Assembly (NCBI GenBank): GCA_009801085.1
Contig: VNWV01000006.1
Coordinates: 1,054,001-1,118,000, forward strand
DNA length: 64,000 nucleotides
From: Lasiodiplodia sp. COLG20
Taxonomy: Eukaryota; Ascomycota; Dothideomycetes; Botryosphaeriales; Botryosphaeriaceae
Reading direction: 5' to 3'
The notes under the pieces were generated by a model. That model did not search any database, was not told the DNA's origin, and saw only the letters and a program-made list of their open reading frames with translations. The position numbers and the translations under genes were made by a program. Below are positions 22,542-34,900 of the stretch, in pieces; positions within the stretch are counted from its first letter, which is position 1, and every line of letters starts with the position of its first letter.

Positions 22542-24128
22542 ACGTATCTGAATGTGGAAAGGGGATGTACTATTGAATGAGCTCGCACTTCACATCACTT
22601 CGGGCGGCCGATTCTTCACGTTCTTTTTTTGGCGGCTCGTCTGATCTACGATTATTTTTTTGTTTAATTTCATAATTGGCTCGTTTTTTTCTATCTCTCC
22701 TATATTCTTGATACTGGGAGGGCTTTAATTTCATGAGCACGATCCAATAAATCCTTCAGATAGAGATAAAAGGGAACGTTTAGAAGGGGGCGGAAGGAGG
22801 CCCCTGACATATTTATTGAAGAGCGGGGAAAGAGACTATTACAGCCAGCGTCCGGCCAAGAAAGGTAGTGATTTGCAACAAGGTCACATTCTCCATAATT
22901 TATTAAGAACGTCTTCTGATGAACATTGACTTTGCGGTGAGGAGTATGGATCGATGGTTCACGGTCTGGACGCGCAACTACCGTTCTTCTTCATTTCCAT
23001 TTGCCCGCTTTTTAGCCCGCTTTTCATATCTGGTTCCACAACCTAGCGGTAATTATTTTCTAATCAACCATTCTGCTTACGCATGTTGAAGCCATGATGG
23101 GAATGTCATTCCAAGGGGCTTGACAGCCTCTCAGTGACGCTCGCCACCTGCTGGCAGCGACTGGTCGAGCTGTCGGTCCAAATTATCGACATGTGAGCAA
23201 ACCGGCAACTAGAACTCTCTTCGTACCTCCAGCACCTTCAACATCACCAGCACCGATAGTACCGCAAGCAATGTCCGTGCGTACAGTCCTCATTCGGCCT
23301 TTACGCGTAACGGCACAAAGTTACGAAGATGAACAAACGAGCCAAACGAGTAAGCGAATACGCGCTAAAGTACCGAAAGCCGCATGTGGTAATTTGCAGA
23401 ATAGAATATCTATTTGTCTCACCTCTTAAGTATACATAAGCCCTGCTAGCTGCTACGCTGAGGGTTAATCCAATATAGTTTCGAAAAGACGTAATTGGGC
23501 ACGCTCGAGTCGGAATGTTAGGAGGCGCGTGAATTTCAACTTACTTTTTTTTTAATGGCGACGCTTCGAAGAGCGAGGGCTCTATTAAATTACCCACGGG
23601 TTAATCAGGTCTAAAGAATATCTAAATTCTATATATAGAATCGCTAACGGTATCAGTGCTAGAGGTGCTGAACGTGCTGTAAACCACGTTGCTAACAGCC
23701 GCTAACAGCCGCTATATGTGGCATGTGCAGTTTACTAGTCTTAGTGTCCCGGTGTTCTGCTAAAGTCGTAGCTTATGTACACTCAGGGGAACTAAGCCTA
23801 ATTACTGCCTTTACTTTGGATAACCACTGTCCTGCTTCTCTAGATCAAACAAATGTCTCCCTACAGATAAACAAAACTAACAGGCAATTGAGCAGAGCTC
23901 TCAGTAAATCAAATCCATCACGTCAAATATCAAACAGATCCAGTATCAGGTCATTCATTTTTGCTGCCACCCAAAAACTCCAACTAAACGTGATATCTCG
24001 TGCAATTGTGAAACAAACTCGACAACTCCTATCCCCGCATAAAAAAAAAAAAAAGGGCTATTCAATCGTGACCCCGCCCAAAGGGCGCGAAGCGGATTTC
24101 GTATAACAAAGATCCGTGCCTACAAGGC
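22542..24128. other. 1.6-kb AT-rich gene-free region between convergent tyrosinase and MCM4
   Basis: AT-rich sequence with T- and A-runs (for example 24041-24055), a perfect 16-bp palindrome ATTCTATATATAGAAT near 23626-23641, and a 10-bp unit GCTAACAGCC repeated in tandem near 23691-23714. It resembles decayed or mutated repeat DNA, but I can identify no element or gene. Confidence 0.5.
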
Positions 24129-27100
24129 TTACAAAACACCTGTAACCCTCCTAACGCTCCTCCGCGCGCCCTCGCCGGTAACCTGCACCTTGCCCTCCGC
24201 CTCCAACGCCCTGAGGGCCTCGACAACCTCCTGACCCTCGACGGGCACGGTCGCTCCCTCGCCGATGCGCCTGATGACATCGCTGAGGCGGACGGCGGTG
24301 CCGGAGCGGGTCATGTCGTCGAGCGCGGCTAGCACACCGTTCTTGAGGTCTTCTTTTCTGCGGCGTTCGCTCGCGCTCGTGCCCTCGGTCAGCAGCGCCA
24401 TGTCAATGAGGCCGGTGCGCGCGTCCGTCGCGGCCTGCTTGAGCGCGCTCTTGATCAGCCGCACCGCCTCACGCACGTCCGACGCCTCGACCGTCGCCGA
24501 CAGCCGCATCTTGGCGTGCGCCTCCGACAGTCGGATCATCGACTCCAGCTGCCTCGTCGTCGCCGTGATACGGCGCTCGGCCGCGCGGATATCCTCGCCC
24601 AGCTTGCGCATCGCCACGTATTCGGCCACGAGCTCGTCCGACGCGGCTTGCGTGAGACGGGGCTGGACCTGAGTGCGGGCGTACGAGATGTACGCTGTGA
24701 GAAATTCCACAGGGAGAACCTCATTGGCGGCCGCATTGGCGGGCGTGTCTTCGAGGTACATGCCGACCAAGTGGCGTGCGAGACGACGGTCATTCTGCTC
24801 GTCGATGCGGTCGAGGACAAGGTAGACGAGGTCGAAACGCGAGAGGAGGGTGGGGGGTAGGTCGATATTTTGTGGGACGGGGAGGTTGGGGTTGTACTTG
24901 CTGCCGATGGGGTTGGCGGACGCGAGGATGGAAGTGCGGGCGTTCAGCGTAGTGATAATACCGGCTTTGGCAATGGAGACGGTTTGCTGCTCCATGACTT
25001 CGTGCAGCACCGAGCGCGTTGCATCCGACATCTTGTCGAACTCGTCGATGCAGCACACGCCGCCATCTGACAGCACGAGCGCACCGGACTCGAGCACAAG
25101 TTGGCGTGTCTCCGGATCGCGTGTCACGTATGCGGTGAGACCGACAGCTGAAGAACCCTTGCCGCTGGTGTACACGCCACGTGGTGCAATTTTGTGGACG
25201 TATTGGAGCAGCTGTGATTTGGAGGTGGACGGGTCACCGCAGAGGAGAACGTTGATGTCGCCCCTGTACTTCGGGCTGCCTCCCTTCTCGAACGACTTGT
25301 TCGTGCCACCAAACAGTTGCAGGAGGATGCCCTTCTTCACGTCGTCCATCTCGTAAATGCTGGGAGCCAATGACCTGGCGAGCAGCTCGTAGACGTCCGG
25401 GCGGGCGGCAACCTCCTTGATCCTGGCTTCTTCCTCCTCGCTGACCTTCCGCACCTCTTCGACGTCTCCAGCGACGTGTTCGGAGAGTTCCTCTTCGATC
25501 GTGGACGTATCGATGCCCATTCTCCTCTTGTCGACCTTTTGAATGTGCACGGCGTCGACGTAAGTCTTGAAGATGTTCTTGACGGTCCGTTGCCTGGGGT
25601 TGACGCGGACTTGGTTGCACTTAAAAATGCCGGTAATCTCCACCCGATCACCTGCCTTGCAAACGTCGACGAGCTCGTCGTATGCGCACAAAGAGACGGA
25701 GTGCGGTGTTTGTCCGTCCGGGACACTGTCAGGCGTCTCCTGGAGCTTGATGACTTGCTTGTCCGCGAACCCAGACCTGTTGTGCACGATTTGCATCGAG
25801 TTGGGCGAGGCGCAAACCGGACGGGGGCACTGGGTGGGTTCGGCGATCTTGCCGCGGTCAATGTCGACCTTGACGGTGTGGTTGCAGACGGAACAGCGGA
25901 AGAAAGCTGGAAAATGTCAACACATGCGCCTCATGAACGAGAGGAGAAGCCAAGCTTACCATCTTTCATGTCCGGAATGATGGGAGTCGTCCGGATGACG
26001 AGACCTTTGATGCTGACCAGTTTGTCCATGTCGCCTGGGTTCAGCTCACGGAGGTTGATTGTCTGGTCGAGGCCGAACGGACGGATTCTGTAGATCCTTG
26101 ATTCGACTTCGCGAACCAAGTCTGGCACCTCGGCAGCGGCACCTGCAGGGTCGTTGGGGAACGCAGCGGGAGAATCGACATCGGAGCTGGGGACCGGCGG
26201 CAAGGAGCTGCCGTCCCTCGCCCTCTGTTGCCTCTGACCTTGCTGTTGCTGCATCCTCATCTCATTCATGCGCTTCTCAGCCAGGTCGGCCATGACGTCC
26301 TTGAGGGCCACATCTATAAGCGGGATAATTTCGTTGGGGAAGGCTTGCAGCTGGTGCCAGAGCTTTCGCGTAGGAGGATAGGACTTGAGGTTGCGCGCGT
26401 CCAGGTTGAGAACCGTCACGCCCAGATCCAACATGGTCTTCATCATCTCCACGTACTCCTTTGCTGTCCCAGGATGATCCTGAGGCAGTTGTTGCCCTTC
26501 TTGCAGAGTGCCGTCCTGGATGAGGCGGTACTTCTTCTGGAAGTTGAAGAGAAAGTCCTTCATGGCGTGCATAGCATCGACAACCGAGATGTTGGTACCC
26601 CAGATGACCCTCGAAGAGGTACCGCCCATGGCATCGGCGTCCGAGGTGTGAGGGTCGAGGTTGGAAAAGGTCGCGACATCTGATACCTGACCGCCGGCGC
26701 TAATGGTGTTGCCGCGTTCATCGACGAAGAGACGGCGGCCGCGGGAGCTGCCGAAGATGTCTGAGTTTACGTCGCTTCGCCTGTTGCGTGCGGACGAGCC
26801 GGGCGGGCCGGAGAGCGAGGATCGAACAAACAGGCCGCTGCTGGCACTGCGGGGTTCGCGCTGCGCGTTGGCGGCGCGCGTGGGGCTGGAGCTGGAATAG
26901 CGGATGGGTGACGAGTCTACGGCGGTACAATGTCAGTATCTCGGCATTTTCTGCACGCTTTCCGCAAGTCTCACCTCCAACGTTCATGGCCGACGCTCTC
27001 GGCGTCCTGTCGCCATCGGTGCCATTGGCGGGGCCGTTGGCGGCCGCAGAGCTGCCGGCGGGAGTGGAGCCATTGTAGAACAGAGGGGAGGAGGTGGGAA

Positions 27101-27272
27101 TGTTTTGCTGTTGGATGCGGTTTCTGGGGGTCGAGGCTTGCGAGGCTTCTGATTGCAATTGTTGGTTGGCAGCGGTGGGACTGCTGAGAGGAATCTGTGA
27201 GTTGCGCTGGCTCCGCCTGGGAGTAGCAGATGCGGAATTGCGCTGCGAGCGCCTGGGTGCGGGGGACGACAT
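24129..27272 (-). CDS. MCM4: DNA replication licensing factor MCM4
   Basis: Subunit of the MCM2-7 replicative helicase, an AAA+ ATPase loaded at origins. Exons are 26975-27272, 25960-26916 and 24129-25906; 1010 residues. The N-terminal ~170 residues are disordered and rich in Ser, Pro, Gln and Arg with repeated RRSQRNS units, as expected for the phospho-regulated MCM4 tail. The identifying segment SSRVIWGTNISVVDAMHAMKD follows. A C4 zinc finger (FRCSVC ... CPRPVC) lies at about 422-450, Walker A GDPSTSKSQ near 640, Walker B CCIDEFDKM near 704, and the arginine finger LLSRFDLVYLVLD near 770. A winged-helix domain ends the protein. It is divergent from TBCA, with 293 bp between start codons. 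Confidence 0.97.
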
Positions 27273-27380
27273 GCTGAGGGTGGAGGGAGGGTGGAGTGCA
27301 GAGTGTAGGTAGGTTGTTGACAGGCGCGGCCGGGCTGAAGTTTCGGCGGCAATCAAAGGCTGATCCGAGCGCCGTGGACG

Positions 27381-27406
27381 ACGCGCTTTACGCGACCGCG
27401 TCGCGT
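27381..27406. promoter_or_regulatory. Cluster of four MCB-like ACGCG/CGCGT cores upstream of MCM4
   Basis: ACGCG occurs at 27381-27385 and 27390-27394, and CGCGT at 27397-27401 and 27402-27406, about 110-135 bp upstream of the MCM4 ATG in the shared MCM4/TBCA promoter. Yeast MBF recognises ACGCGT-type boxes in G1/S genes, including replication genes. Regulation by an MBF-like factor is inferred, not shown. Confidence 0.5.
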
Positions 27407-27565
27407 CGCCGCGCGCCCGCCTGAAGCGGAAAGGTAATTGGCGCAGGTCTTGGCGCGCACCGCGAGCCCCGCCAATCAGCCACCCCGCGCCACTGTTAGG
27501 GAGAAGTTGCATCATTGCCCTGACAAAAAGCACCGTGATCAAGCATCCTCACTGCAGCACTGAAA

Positions 27566-28021
27566 ATGGCTCCCCCATCCAAGCTCGCCGTCGCTACCTC
27601 CTCCGTCAACCGCCTCGTCAAGGAGGAGACTAGCTACCACAAGGAACTCGAGCAGCAGCAAGCGCGCATCAAGAAACTCGAGGAGACTCCGGGTGATGAG
27701 AATGCCGAGTACATGCTGAAGCAGGAGGTAAGGCTTTAACGCAACGCCCCGACCGGTTGAAATTTACTGATTTTTGCCCCTCCCAGCGTCAAGCGCTTGA
27801 GGAGACCAAGAACGTCCTCCCCGCCGTCCACCAGAAGATCAAGGATGCCCTTGAGAAGCTCAACGATGAGCTTGTAAGCCTCGTGTGTAACGTTAGCTCT
27901 GAGACAAGAAGCTCTGACACCTTTGCAGGAGGCCAACCATGGTGCCGCGCCTACCGAGGAGGTTACGAAGGCTAAGGAAGCTGTCGCAGCCGCATTGACT
28001 GCCATCAGGGAGAGCGCTTAA
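27566..28021 (+). CDS. RBL2/TBCA: Tubulin-specific chaperone A (cofactor A)
   Basis: Cofactor A binds free beta-tubulin during folding and heterodimer assembly. Exons are 27566-27727, 27787-27873 and 27929-28021; 113 residues, the normal length for this family. The protein is almost entirely predicted coiled coil: it begins MAPPSKLAVATSSVNRLVKE and shows the family pattern ETSYHKELEQQQARIKKLE, then RQALEETKNVLPAV and KIKDALEKLNDEL. All phases are 0. The 3' half has no other feature. Confidence 0.92.
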
Positions 28022-29063
28022 AGAGGTTACTGCTCACGAGATACGAAGAGTGTGAGAAGGAAATACCACCAATTGATTATTTTGTACTCCTGTTTCCCCC
28101 TCAAACTGGAAGACGTCCTGGGGGTGTTGTGTCAAATGAGTTGCTGCGCTGTATTTGTACTGAAGACTGAACAAACTGGAGGGTGAATTGGTGTCCCACC
28201 AAAAGGCACTTGTTCATAGGCTAATCGATTACGATCATGCCGTCTACTGAAGCCTTACCGTATAATTGCGGGCAAAAACTAAGCAACTATGTGTACGTAT
28301 CAGTGGTGTCCATCTTTTGTATTAGTAAAGATCATTCGCAGGACAATCCGCAACACTGTAATACCCAATCCCAATCGCTCATCTTAAATATTTCAAACAT
28401 GTGAACCTTGACTTACACGGTTCAAGAGTCATATCTATTTCGCAGATTGACATCTAGGAATTTAGCCACTGCCGTAGCAAGAAATAAGCTTGAATTTTTA
28501 AAGTCTTGTGGCGCTTGTATAAGGAGGTTAAATCCAACTTCTTATACTCTGCGGGGCAAGGTTCTTTTTAAAGCAATTTTAATCACCTGAATAGATATCA
28601 AGAAGCCTAATTGTTGCTATACCAGCACGATAGTTTGGATTCTAATTCGTTGAGAGTATAGGTTTTGGCAAGAGGGTTGGTGAGTTGCTTCATGTTCTTG
28701 CCCACCCACCTGCAGGACTTGCTCCGAAGATTGATTGATAACCCACAAGGACAATGATAGAAAAACTACACCAAGGATTCAAATCTTAAAAAGTTTTGCG
28801 GTTTCTAACAAACAGATCGGTCTGTACGATTTTCCATTTCACACATGCACCGAAGGAATGCTCAAAATGACTTTGCCGCAAAACAATGCTCGTGCTTTCG
28901 TGAACAAAACGATTACCGCCAGGACCCCGGGAATCAAGAATACAAGCAGCCCAATCCCATGTACAAGTTTCTCCGAAGCAGAACGACAGTCCGCCTCTAA
29001 ATTTGTGATATCAATATATCCGTTCCGTTGCAACGCCGCCATCTGCATGTGTATTTATTCTCT
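28022..29063. other. 1.0-kb AT-rich region between convergent TBCA and FKBP-STIMATE genes
   Basis: AT-rich with no recognisable domain. A 69-codon ATG frame on the minus strand (28839-29048) contains one hydrophobic stretch, but it has no other support and sits in the probable 3' UTR of the neighbouring gene. Confidence 0.45.
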
Positions 29064-30685
29064 TCACCTCCGTCCGGTAAATTCTTCATCTTTGCCTTCC
29101 AAAGTCCCGCTCCGCGTACTGCGTGGACTGCTCGAGCTCGACGCGCCGATCGTGGAGTCATCATACTGAGGCACAGGTGTCGGGTTCGCCTCTTTGAGCG
29201 CAACGTCTTGAGTGCTGATGCTGCTGGGTCGTTTCCGCGGCTCGATACTGTCTCTTCCCAACGTGTAGTCGTCATCGTCATCGCTGTCGTCGTCCAGGCT
29301 CTGTCTCAGATGCCTCCGTTCCTCCTCTTCTTCCGACCCATCTCCAGAGCGTAGCTGGCTATGTGAGTCGTCGCCGGCCGGGTCCTTGATGAAGGAGTCG
29401 ATAATGTAGTACTGCATGGCGTTCATGATGAGGGGGAAAATGAGCATCACGAAGGCAATCTGCACCACTTCGTTGCCCTCCGTCCAGCGTAGCGCCCAGT
29501 CTCCCACCCAGCCGAGCCACGGCAGCAGCTGGAAGATTATGAAGACGCAGAATTTCATGCCAAATAGGCCGAGGAAGTAGATAAAGCACTGCTTCAGCCA
29601 CCACTTGGTCCGCGGCGGCTGCCCGTAGTGGCCCGACTTGATGGATTCGGGAGGGGTCGCCAGCGGCGTCCGCAAGAAGAGGGCGTGCAGAACACGGAGA
29701 AGTCCTACGAGAATGGGGATGCCGATCGTGGTCTGTGAGGGTGTCAGAGAGATGGGTACTACGCAAACACGAAGCGAGATGCCGACTTACATCAATAGCG
29801 AGGTTAAGGAGGTAGAAGGAGCACGGGTTCGGCATGTCCTTGTCCTGAGCGAATCCCGGCTTGTGCTTCTCCAGGCGCTCCTCCGCGGCGACCCTGAAAT
29901 CCCCAGAAGAGAGCATCGACATGAACAAGTTGGCCAGATGCAACATCATGGATCCCACAACCTGCTTCGAAGCGTCGAAAGCCCAAACCTTGACCGGGCG
30001 TCTCGGCCTCTCGCGGTAGCGCTTCCACACCAACGACAGCAGGGCCAGCAGTCCCAGCGCGCCCTGAATCAACAGCGCGAAAGGACCGAGCAGCCGACAT
30101 TCGCCGTTATCGTCCGGCCGATGGTGCTTTGGTCCGTCCTCGCCGCCGTGCTGCTCCTCTCCCGAGTGCGGGGGTGGTGGGCCTTCTGGCTCAGCGTCCG
30201 GATCCACACCCTCGATGCCCATGAGCTCCGTCTCGAAAACTAAGCATGAATCAGCAAACGCAGTCGGACAAGCCAACATTAGACAGGCGGCACCTACTCA
30301 GTGTCGAAGACGGCGGGATGGGTCCGTTGCCACTCCTGCCGTAAGCTAGCTCGGGTGGGATGGTTAGTTTCCTGCCCTCGCCGATGCACATATCCAACAA
30401 GCCCTGATCCCAGCCCTGGATGACCTGCCCGGCGCCGAGCGTGAACGAGAAGGGTTTTCCTCGCTTGTAGCTCTCGTCAAACACGCTGCCATCGCTCTGC
30501 AGCGAGCCGCGATAGTGCACCTCGATGCTGTCGCCCGACTGCGATTTCCGCGAACACGACGCGGACTTTGTGACTTCGATTTCGACATCGGCGGCGCGAG
30601 CTAACGACGATGTGAGGAGGGGTAGGATTAGGACGAGGTAGTTCAGCGGCGAAGGCGCGCCGAGAAGTGGGCGTGGGAGCCGCAT
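29064..30685 (-). CDS. Fusion: FKBP-type peptidyl-prolyl isomerase + STIMATE-like multi-pass membrane domain
   Basis: Exons are 30298-30685, 29791-30239 and 29064-29732, all phase-consistent; 501 residues. Residues 1-32 form a hydrophobic signal/anchor ([18 protein letters not shown]). An FKBP domain follows (about 35-140): [58 protein letters not shown] and [10 protein letters not shown]. In the same exon, without a stop, the frame continues through an acidic linker into [21 protein letters not shown], a Trp/Arg-rich loop, then [23 protein letters not shown] and [19 protein letters not shown], the pattern of the STIMATE/TMEM110 (fungal vacuolar membrane protein) family. An acidic, Ser-rich tail ends it. 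FKBP2-type isomerases normally stop near the FETEL motif, so this is a fusion. The FKBP part would face the ER or vacuolar lumen (inference). Confidence 0.85.
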
Positions 30686-31965
30686 GGGCGGCAGGCGACT
30701 ACAGGATGGATGACGGGGGTGGTAGCGAGCTGTCGACGAGTGCCGAGGAGACGAATGAAAGGACCAGGGTCGATCTGCTGCTCGCTTCGCGACGGAAGTA
30801 TAAGGGTGTGGTGGTGTGGTGGTGGTGGTTATTTGGGTCGGGAGGAGGTAGTGCTGGCGCCGGGCGCTGCAGGCAAGCGACGAGCAGCGATGATGAAACC
30901 GTTCTGGAGCGGGCGATCACACGACGGGGGCGGCGAGGCGCGCGACCAGTGAAAGCGCAGGATTAGCGGCAGTTGGGAGGGGGGTGTAGGTGGCTTTGTG
31001 CGACGCGGCGCCGGTCCACGATGTTGTGTCCAGCACAGCCCAAGGCGCGCCGTGAAGGGTGACAGCAGACAATGCTGACTGACTGGAGAAGCTCGTGCGC
31101 ATGTGCGATGTGATAATACGGGCTGGTCCAAGAGCCCGGCTATAAAAGGAAGGGGAGCACAGCCGCAGCCGAGCGAGCGGCTGCCCCAATCGCCCGTGCT
31201 CGAAACGCAGTCCCCGCCACCGACTCCACGCTCGCCTTCACCGGTTCTGGGCAGGTAGCTATTGCCATGCGTCGTTTCTTAGTCTACTCTTGGGCCATCG
31301 TGGCCCCGCTAGGTGTGGTATAATACAGGCCGACGAAGAGAAAAAATCAGGCTGCCATGCCAACCCCCAAAGTCCCCGCAAATCGCAGACCCTGCCCCCC
31401 ACCCCCGTCGCCGCCGCCCTCTTCCCCCGCAGAAACAAGGACACCGCGCGCCTGCCCCACAACGCTCCCATCTTTTTTTAACCCTCACCCGTAGCCATAG
31501 CTCGTCATGTATAAAGAAAAAAAAAACCAAAAAAAAGACCACGCTGTACCGCTGCTCTGTATGAAATGTACCTTCCCGTGCTCGCCCTGTCCTTCCAGTT
31601 CGCCGGTGTAGAGATGCCGTAGCCTAGACATTACTCCATTCCAAAAAAGATCCCGCCCCGCCCTTGCTCGCGAAAATGCAATTTCGTAAAGATGAAAAAT
31701 CAGAACTGCGCAGACTATGGTGGAGAACCTCGACCGGAAGGTCAGAGATGACGACCGACCACGCAAAAGGGATCCGAACCAGACCGACGTCATTCCATTA
31801 AAGGTATGCTTGCTTGCGCCCCGGCGTTGCGCACGTCTCTTTTTTGTTTTTTTCTTTCCCTCTCCTCCGAAATCCAATTGCTCCGGCTGATGTTATGCAA
31901 CGCTAGTTCTGATGGCACCCCTGTCCATCCTCGAGGTTCGTTCCAGGGTCCGGAAATCCCGTGCC
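30686..31965. other. 1.3-kb intergenic region, FKBP-STIMATE promoter and histidine kinase 3' flank
   Basis: No gene is supported. It contains the promoter of the minus-strand gene on its left. On the plus strand a TATA-box-like TATAAAAG lies at 31141-31148 with no convincing plus-strand gene after it. A- and pyrimidine-rich runs occur at 31480-31545. Confidence 0.5.
31141..31148 (+). promoter_or_regulatory. Orphan TATA-box-like element
   Basis: TATAAAAG embedded in GGC...GA context, a strong consensus on the plus strand. The next plus-strand ATG (31267-31269) opens a frame of only about 18 codons. It may drive a non-coding transcript or be chance. Confidence 0.3.
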
Positions 31966-34900
31966 TCACTCTTTGCGTGGTCGCATGAATTCGTGAGGTT
32001 TGGCCGGATCCGGCGGATCCAAAAACCGAGTCATCACCACGCTGAGCTCCTTGAAATCCACCGGCTTCGTCACGTACGAGTTGAATCCGGCTTCCACGCA
32101 CTTGGAGTATACGTCCCCCAGAACGTTTGCCGACAGTGCGATGATCGGCAGGTGCGGGTAACTGTTCTTCTTCTCCCACTGACGGATCTCCTTGCAGGTC
32201 TGGTAACCGTCCTTGTTCGGCATGTGAAGATCGCACTGCCATTCCTGTTAATCTCAACCCCGCATATAAAGCCAGACTGCACCGAGGAACGCTCACCAAG
32301 ATGATGGAGTAATATCCATGCTCTTTCGAGAATACTTTGTCCGTACACTCGACGCCGTCGAGGACCGTTTCGACGTTGATGGACGTCTTGCCGAGTAACT
32401 TGAGGAGCACCTGCGACTGCTGTAAGTCAAGGAAATCTGGATCCACGCCTTGGGAAGCCGACTTACAGTTTGGTTGATCTTGTTGTCTTCCACGAGCAGC
32501 ACACGGTGCCCCTTATTGCCCAGTCGTCGCTTCATGTCATCGAACACCATCTTCTGGTTGACTGCCACCTGCTGCGCGCTATTCTCGTTCCGGTCCGTGC
32601 TGATCTCTCTCTCCTTCTGCGGATCGAAGATGACGGCAAATTTGGACGGTTTGAGAGGCTTGAACACGAAGCGCAGCCGGCGGTCATCGGTCAGCTTGTC
32701 GTAGTCATGCGCCGAGGCTTCAGCCATGACTTCGCGCTTCTGCACCAGGTCTGAGATGATGATGACTGAAGTGCCGGAATGTGGCTGTGAGTGGAACACT
32801 TGATCGATGAACGAAATCACCTCTTTCGAATCATGCAGGACAAGCACAATGTGAGTGAAGATGACGGGGTCTTCCCCGCTGATCATCCTTCGGCATTCTT
32901 CAGCCGAGTCCCTGGCGGTGATCTGGGCCGGGACTGCCTTTGGCAAGGTCATCTCGATGTGTCTGACAGTTGCGTCGCGGCTCATGGCCAGGGGGCAGAC
33001 CACGAGTATGGAATACATGGGCGGCTGCCCGGCAAGAGGCGAGGACGTGCGCGGCGACGAGACCGAAGTGCTCGGCGCTCGTGCAGTGTCACTCGACGTG
33101 CTCGAATTCGCCGAGTCCTCCCTCTTGCTCGAGCTGTCGGCGGGCAGGCTCAGTTTCATGTTGGCAGCGTTCGCGGTGGAGCTGAACGACGAAGTCGACG
33201 ACCTCGTCGACGGCACGCTCGTCCTCCCCGTCCTGACCGAGGGGTCGGAGCTCGCCGACGAAGAGGCGGACGACGGCTTCGGTGACTCGGTGAAACGCGC
33301 CGGAGACTTGAGCGTTTCGACGGGCGACGGCGAGAGCGTAGCACCGGTCTCGGGCGGAGGCATCGTGGTGGCAGTTGGACTGTGGGCTTCAGGCGGAGGC
33401 TGTTCAGCCTCCGAAGGGAGGGTGAATTTGATTGTGAAAGTAAACGTTGAGCCCTTTCCAGGAACGCTGCTTGCCTTCATCTTCCCACCATGAAGCTCCA
33501 CCAACTGCATCGATATAGCCAGGCCGAGACCAGTACCTCCATGCTGTCGAGTGCTGCTGCCGTCGATCTGGCTGAAACGTTTGAACAAAAACTCTGCCTC
33601 CTTCTCCGTGAACCCGGAGCCAGTGTCAACGACGTCGAATTGGACGAGCGATTCCTTGCCCGGAATCGCAACCTCTTGGTTCTCCGCGATCCTGCAGCGA
33701 ACGAAAACCTCTCCGCGCTGGGTGAACTTGATGGCGTTTCCGACCACGTTGAGCAGAACTTGGCGGATGCGGAATCTGTCCCCCTTGACCATCGACGGTA
33801 CATCCTCCTCTACAATGTAGTTGAGCTCCAGGCCTTTGTTGATCGCCATTGCCGAAGTCAGATCGTTGACCTCCTCGATGAGCGACCTTACATGCATCCA
33901 GTCCATTGCGAGGGTGATCATGCCGGCTTCGACCTTGGAGAGGTCGAGGATGTCGTTGATGAGGTCTCTGAGGCCCTCTGTGCTGTTGCGGATGATATTG
34001 ACGTGTTCCATCTGTTCTGAAGTGAGGTTGCTGTCGATGAGGAAATTGACCATACCGGTGATGCCGTTGAGCGGAGTTCTGATCTCGTGCGACATATTGC
34101 TCAAAAAGCGAGACTTCGCATCCATGGTTTCCTTCAACGTCTGCTCCAGGAGCTTGTGGTCGTTGATGTCCGTGCAGGTTCCATACCATGTTTCTTCCTC
34201 CTCCTCGCCCTGAAGGACCGGCTCCGCGAGGAGAATCCTCACCAGATGCCAGTGGTACGTACCATCTTTGGATCTCAGGCGGACTTCGGTCGAATATGAC
34301 GGTCTTCCATCCGAGTCTCTGGTGACCTTCAGGATACCAGTATCTGCGAGCTTTGAGAGTCTGGTCTGGGGCATGTGTATAGTTGACGGGGTCGAACCAC
34401 CAGGACTTGTCACTGTTCTGTTGGTGCTCGAGTCGTCCGAGAGGATCGACTCGCTGGATGCCGACGTCGAACGCCGGAGATCCGAGGGCATGGACAGCGG
34501 GACGTTCATCGGCGTCTCGCCGTCCTTGTCGAACGCGGGCAACCGGCACTTGACGAGATCCTCCGGGTGGACGTAGTCCATGAATCCAAGACCCAATGCG
34601 TCCTCCTCCGTCTGGCCCGAGTAGGATAGCCACTGGCTGTTGCAAAAGGTGATGCCCTTCCTCTTGTTGACGGCGAATACTATTTGCGGACTCGAGTTTG
34701 CCAGCGCGCGGTACTTGGCTTCAGACGCGGCCGTCTCCTGCTGTCTGGACGCGTTTATCTCTGCGAGGTGCTGATCGTGCACGTCCATGTTCGTTCCGAT
34801 CCAGTGTACGATATTTTGCCGCTTGTCCTTGAGCGGTGCTGCGCGGACGTAAAACCAGCGGTAATGGCCATCGAAGCGGCGTACACGCACCTTCTGCTGA

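Noticed and set aside
23193..23429. 78-codon plus-strand frame in the AT-rich region after tyrosinase
   Set aside because: No recognisable domain or flanking exons, and the surrounding sequence looks decayed.
28839..29048. 69-codon minus-strand ATG frame with one hydrophobic stretch
   Set aside because: Lies in the likely 3' UTR of the FKBP-STIMATE gene; too short and unsupported to call.
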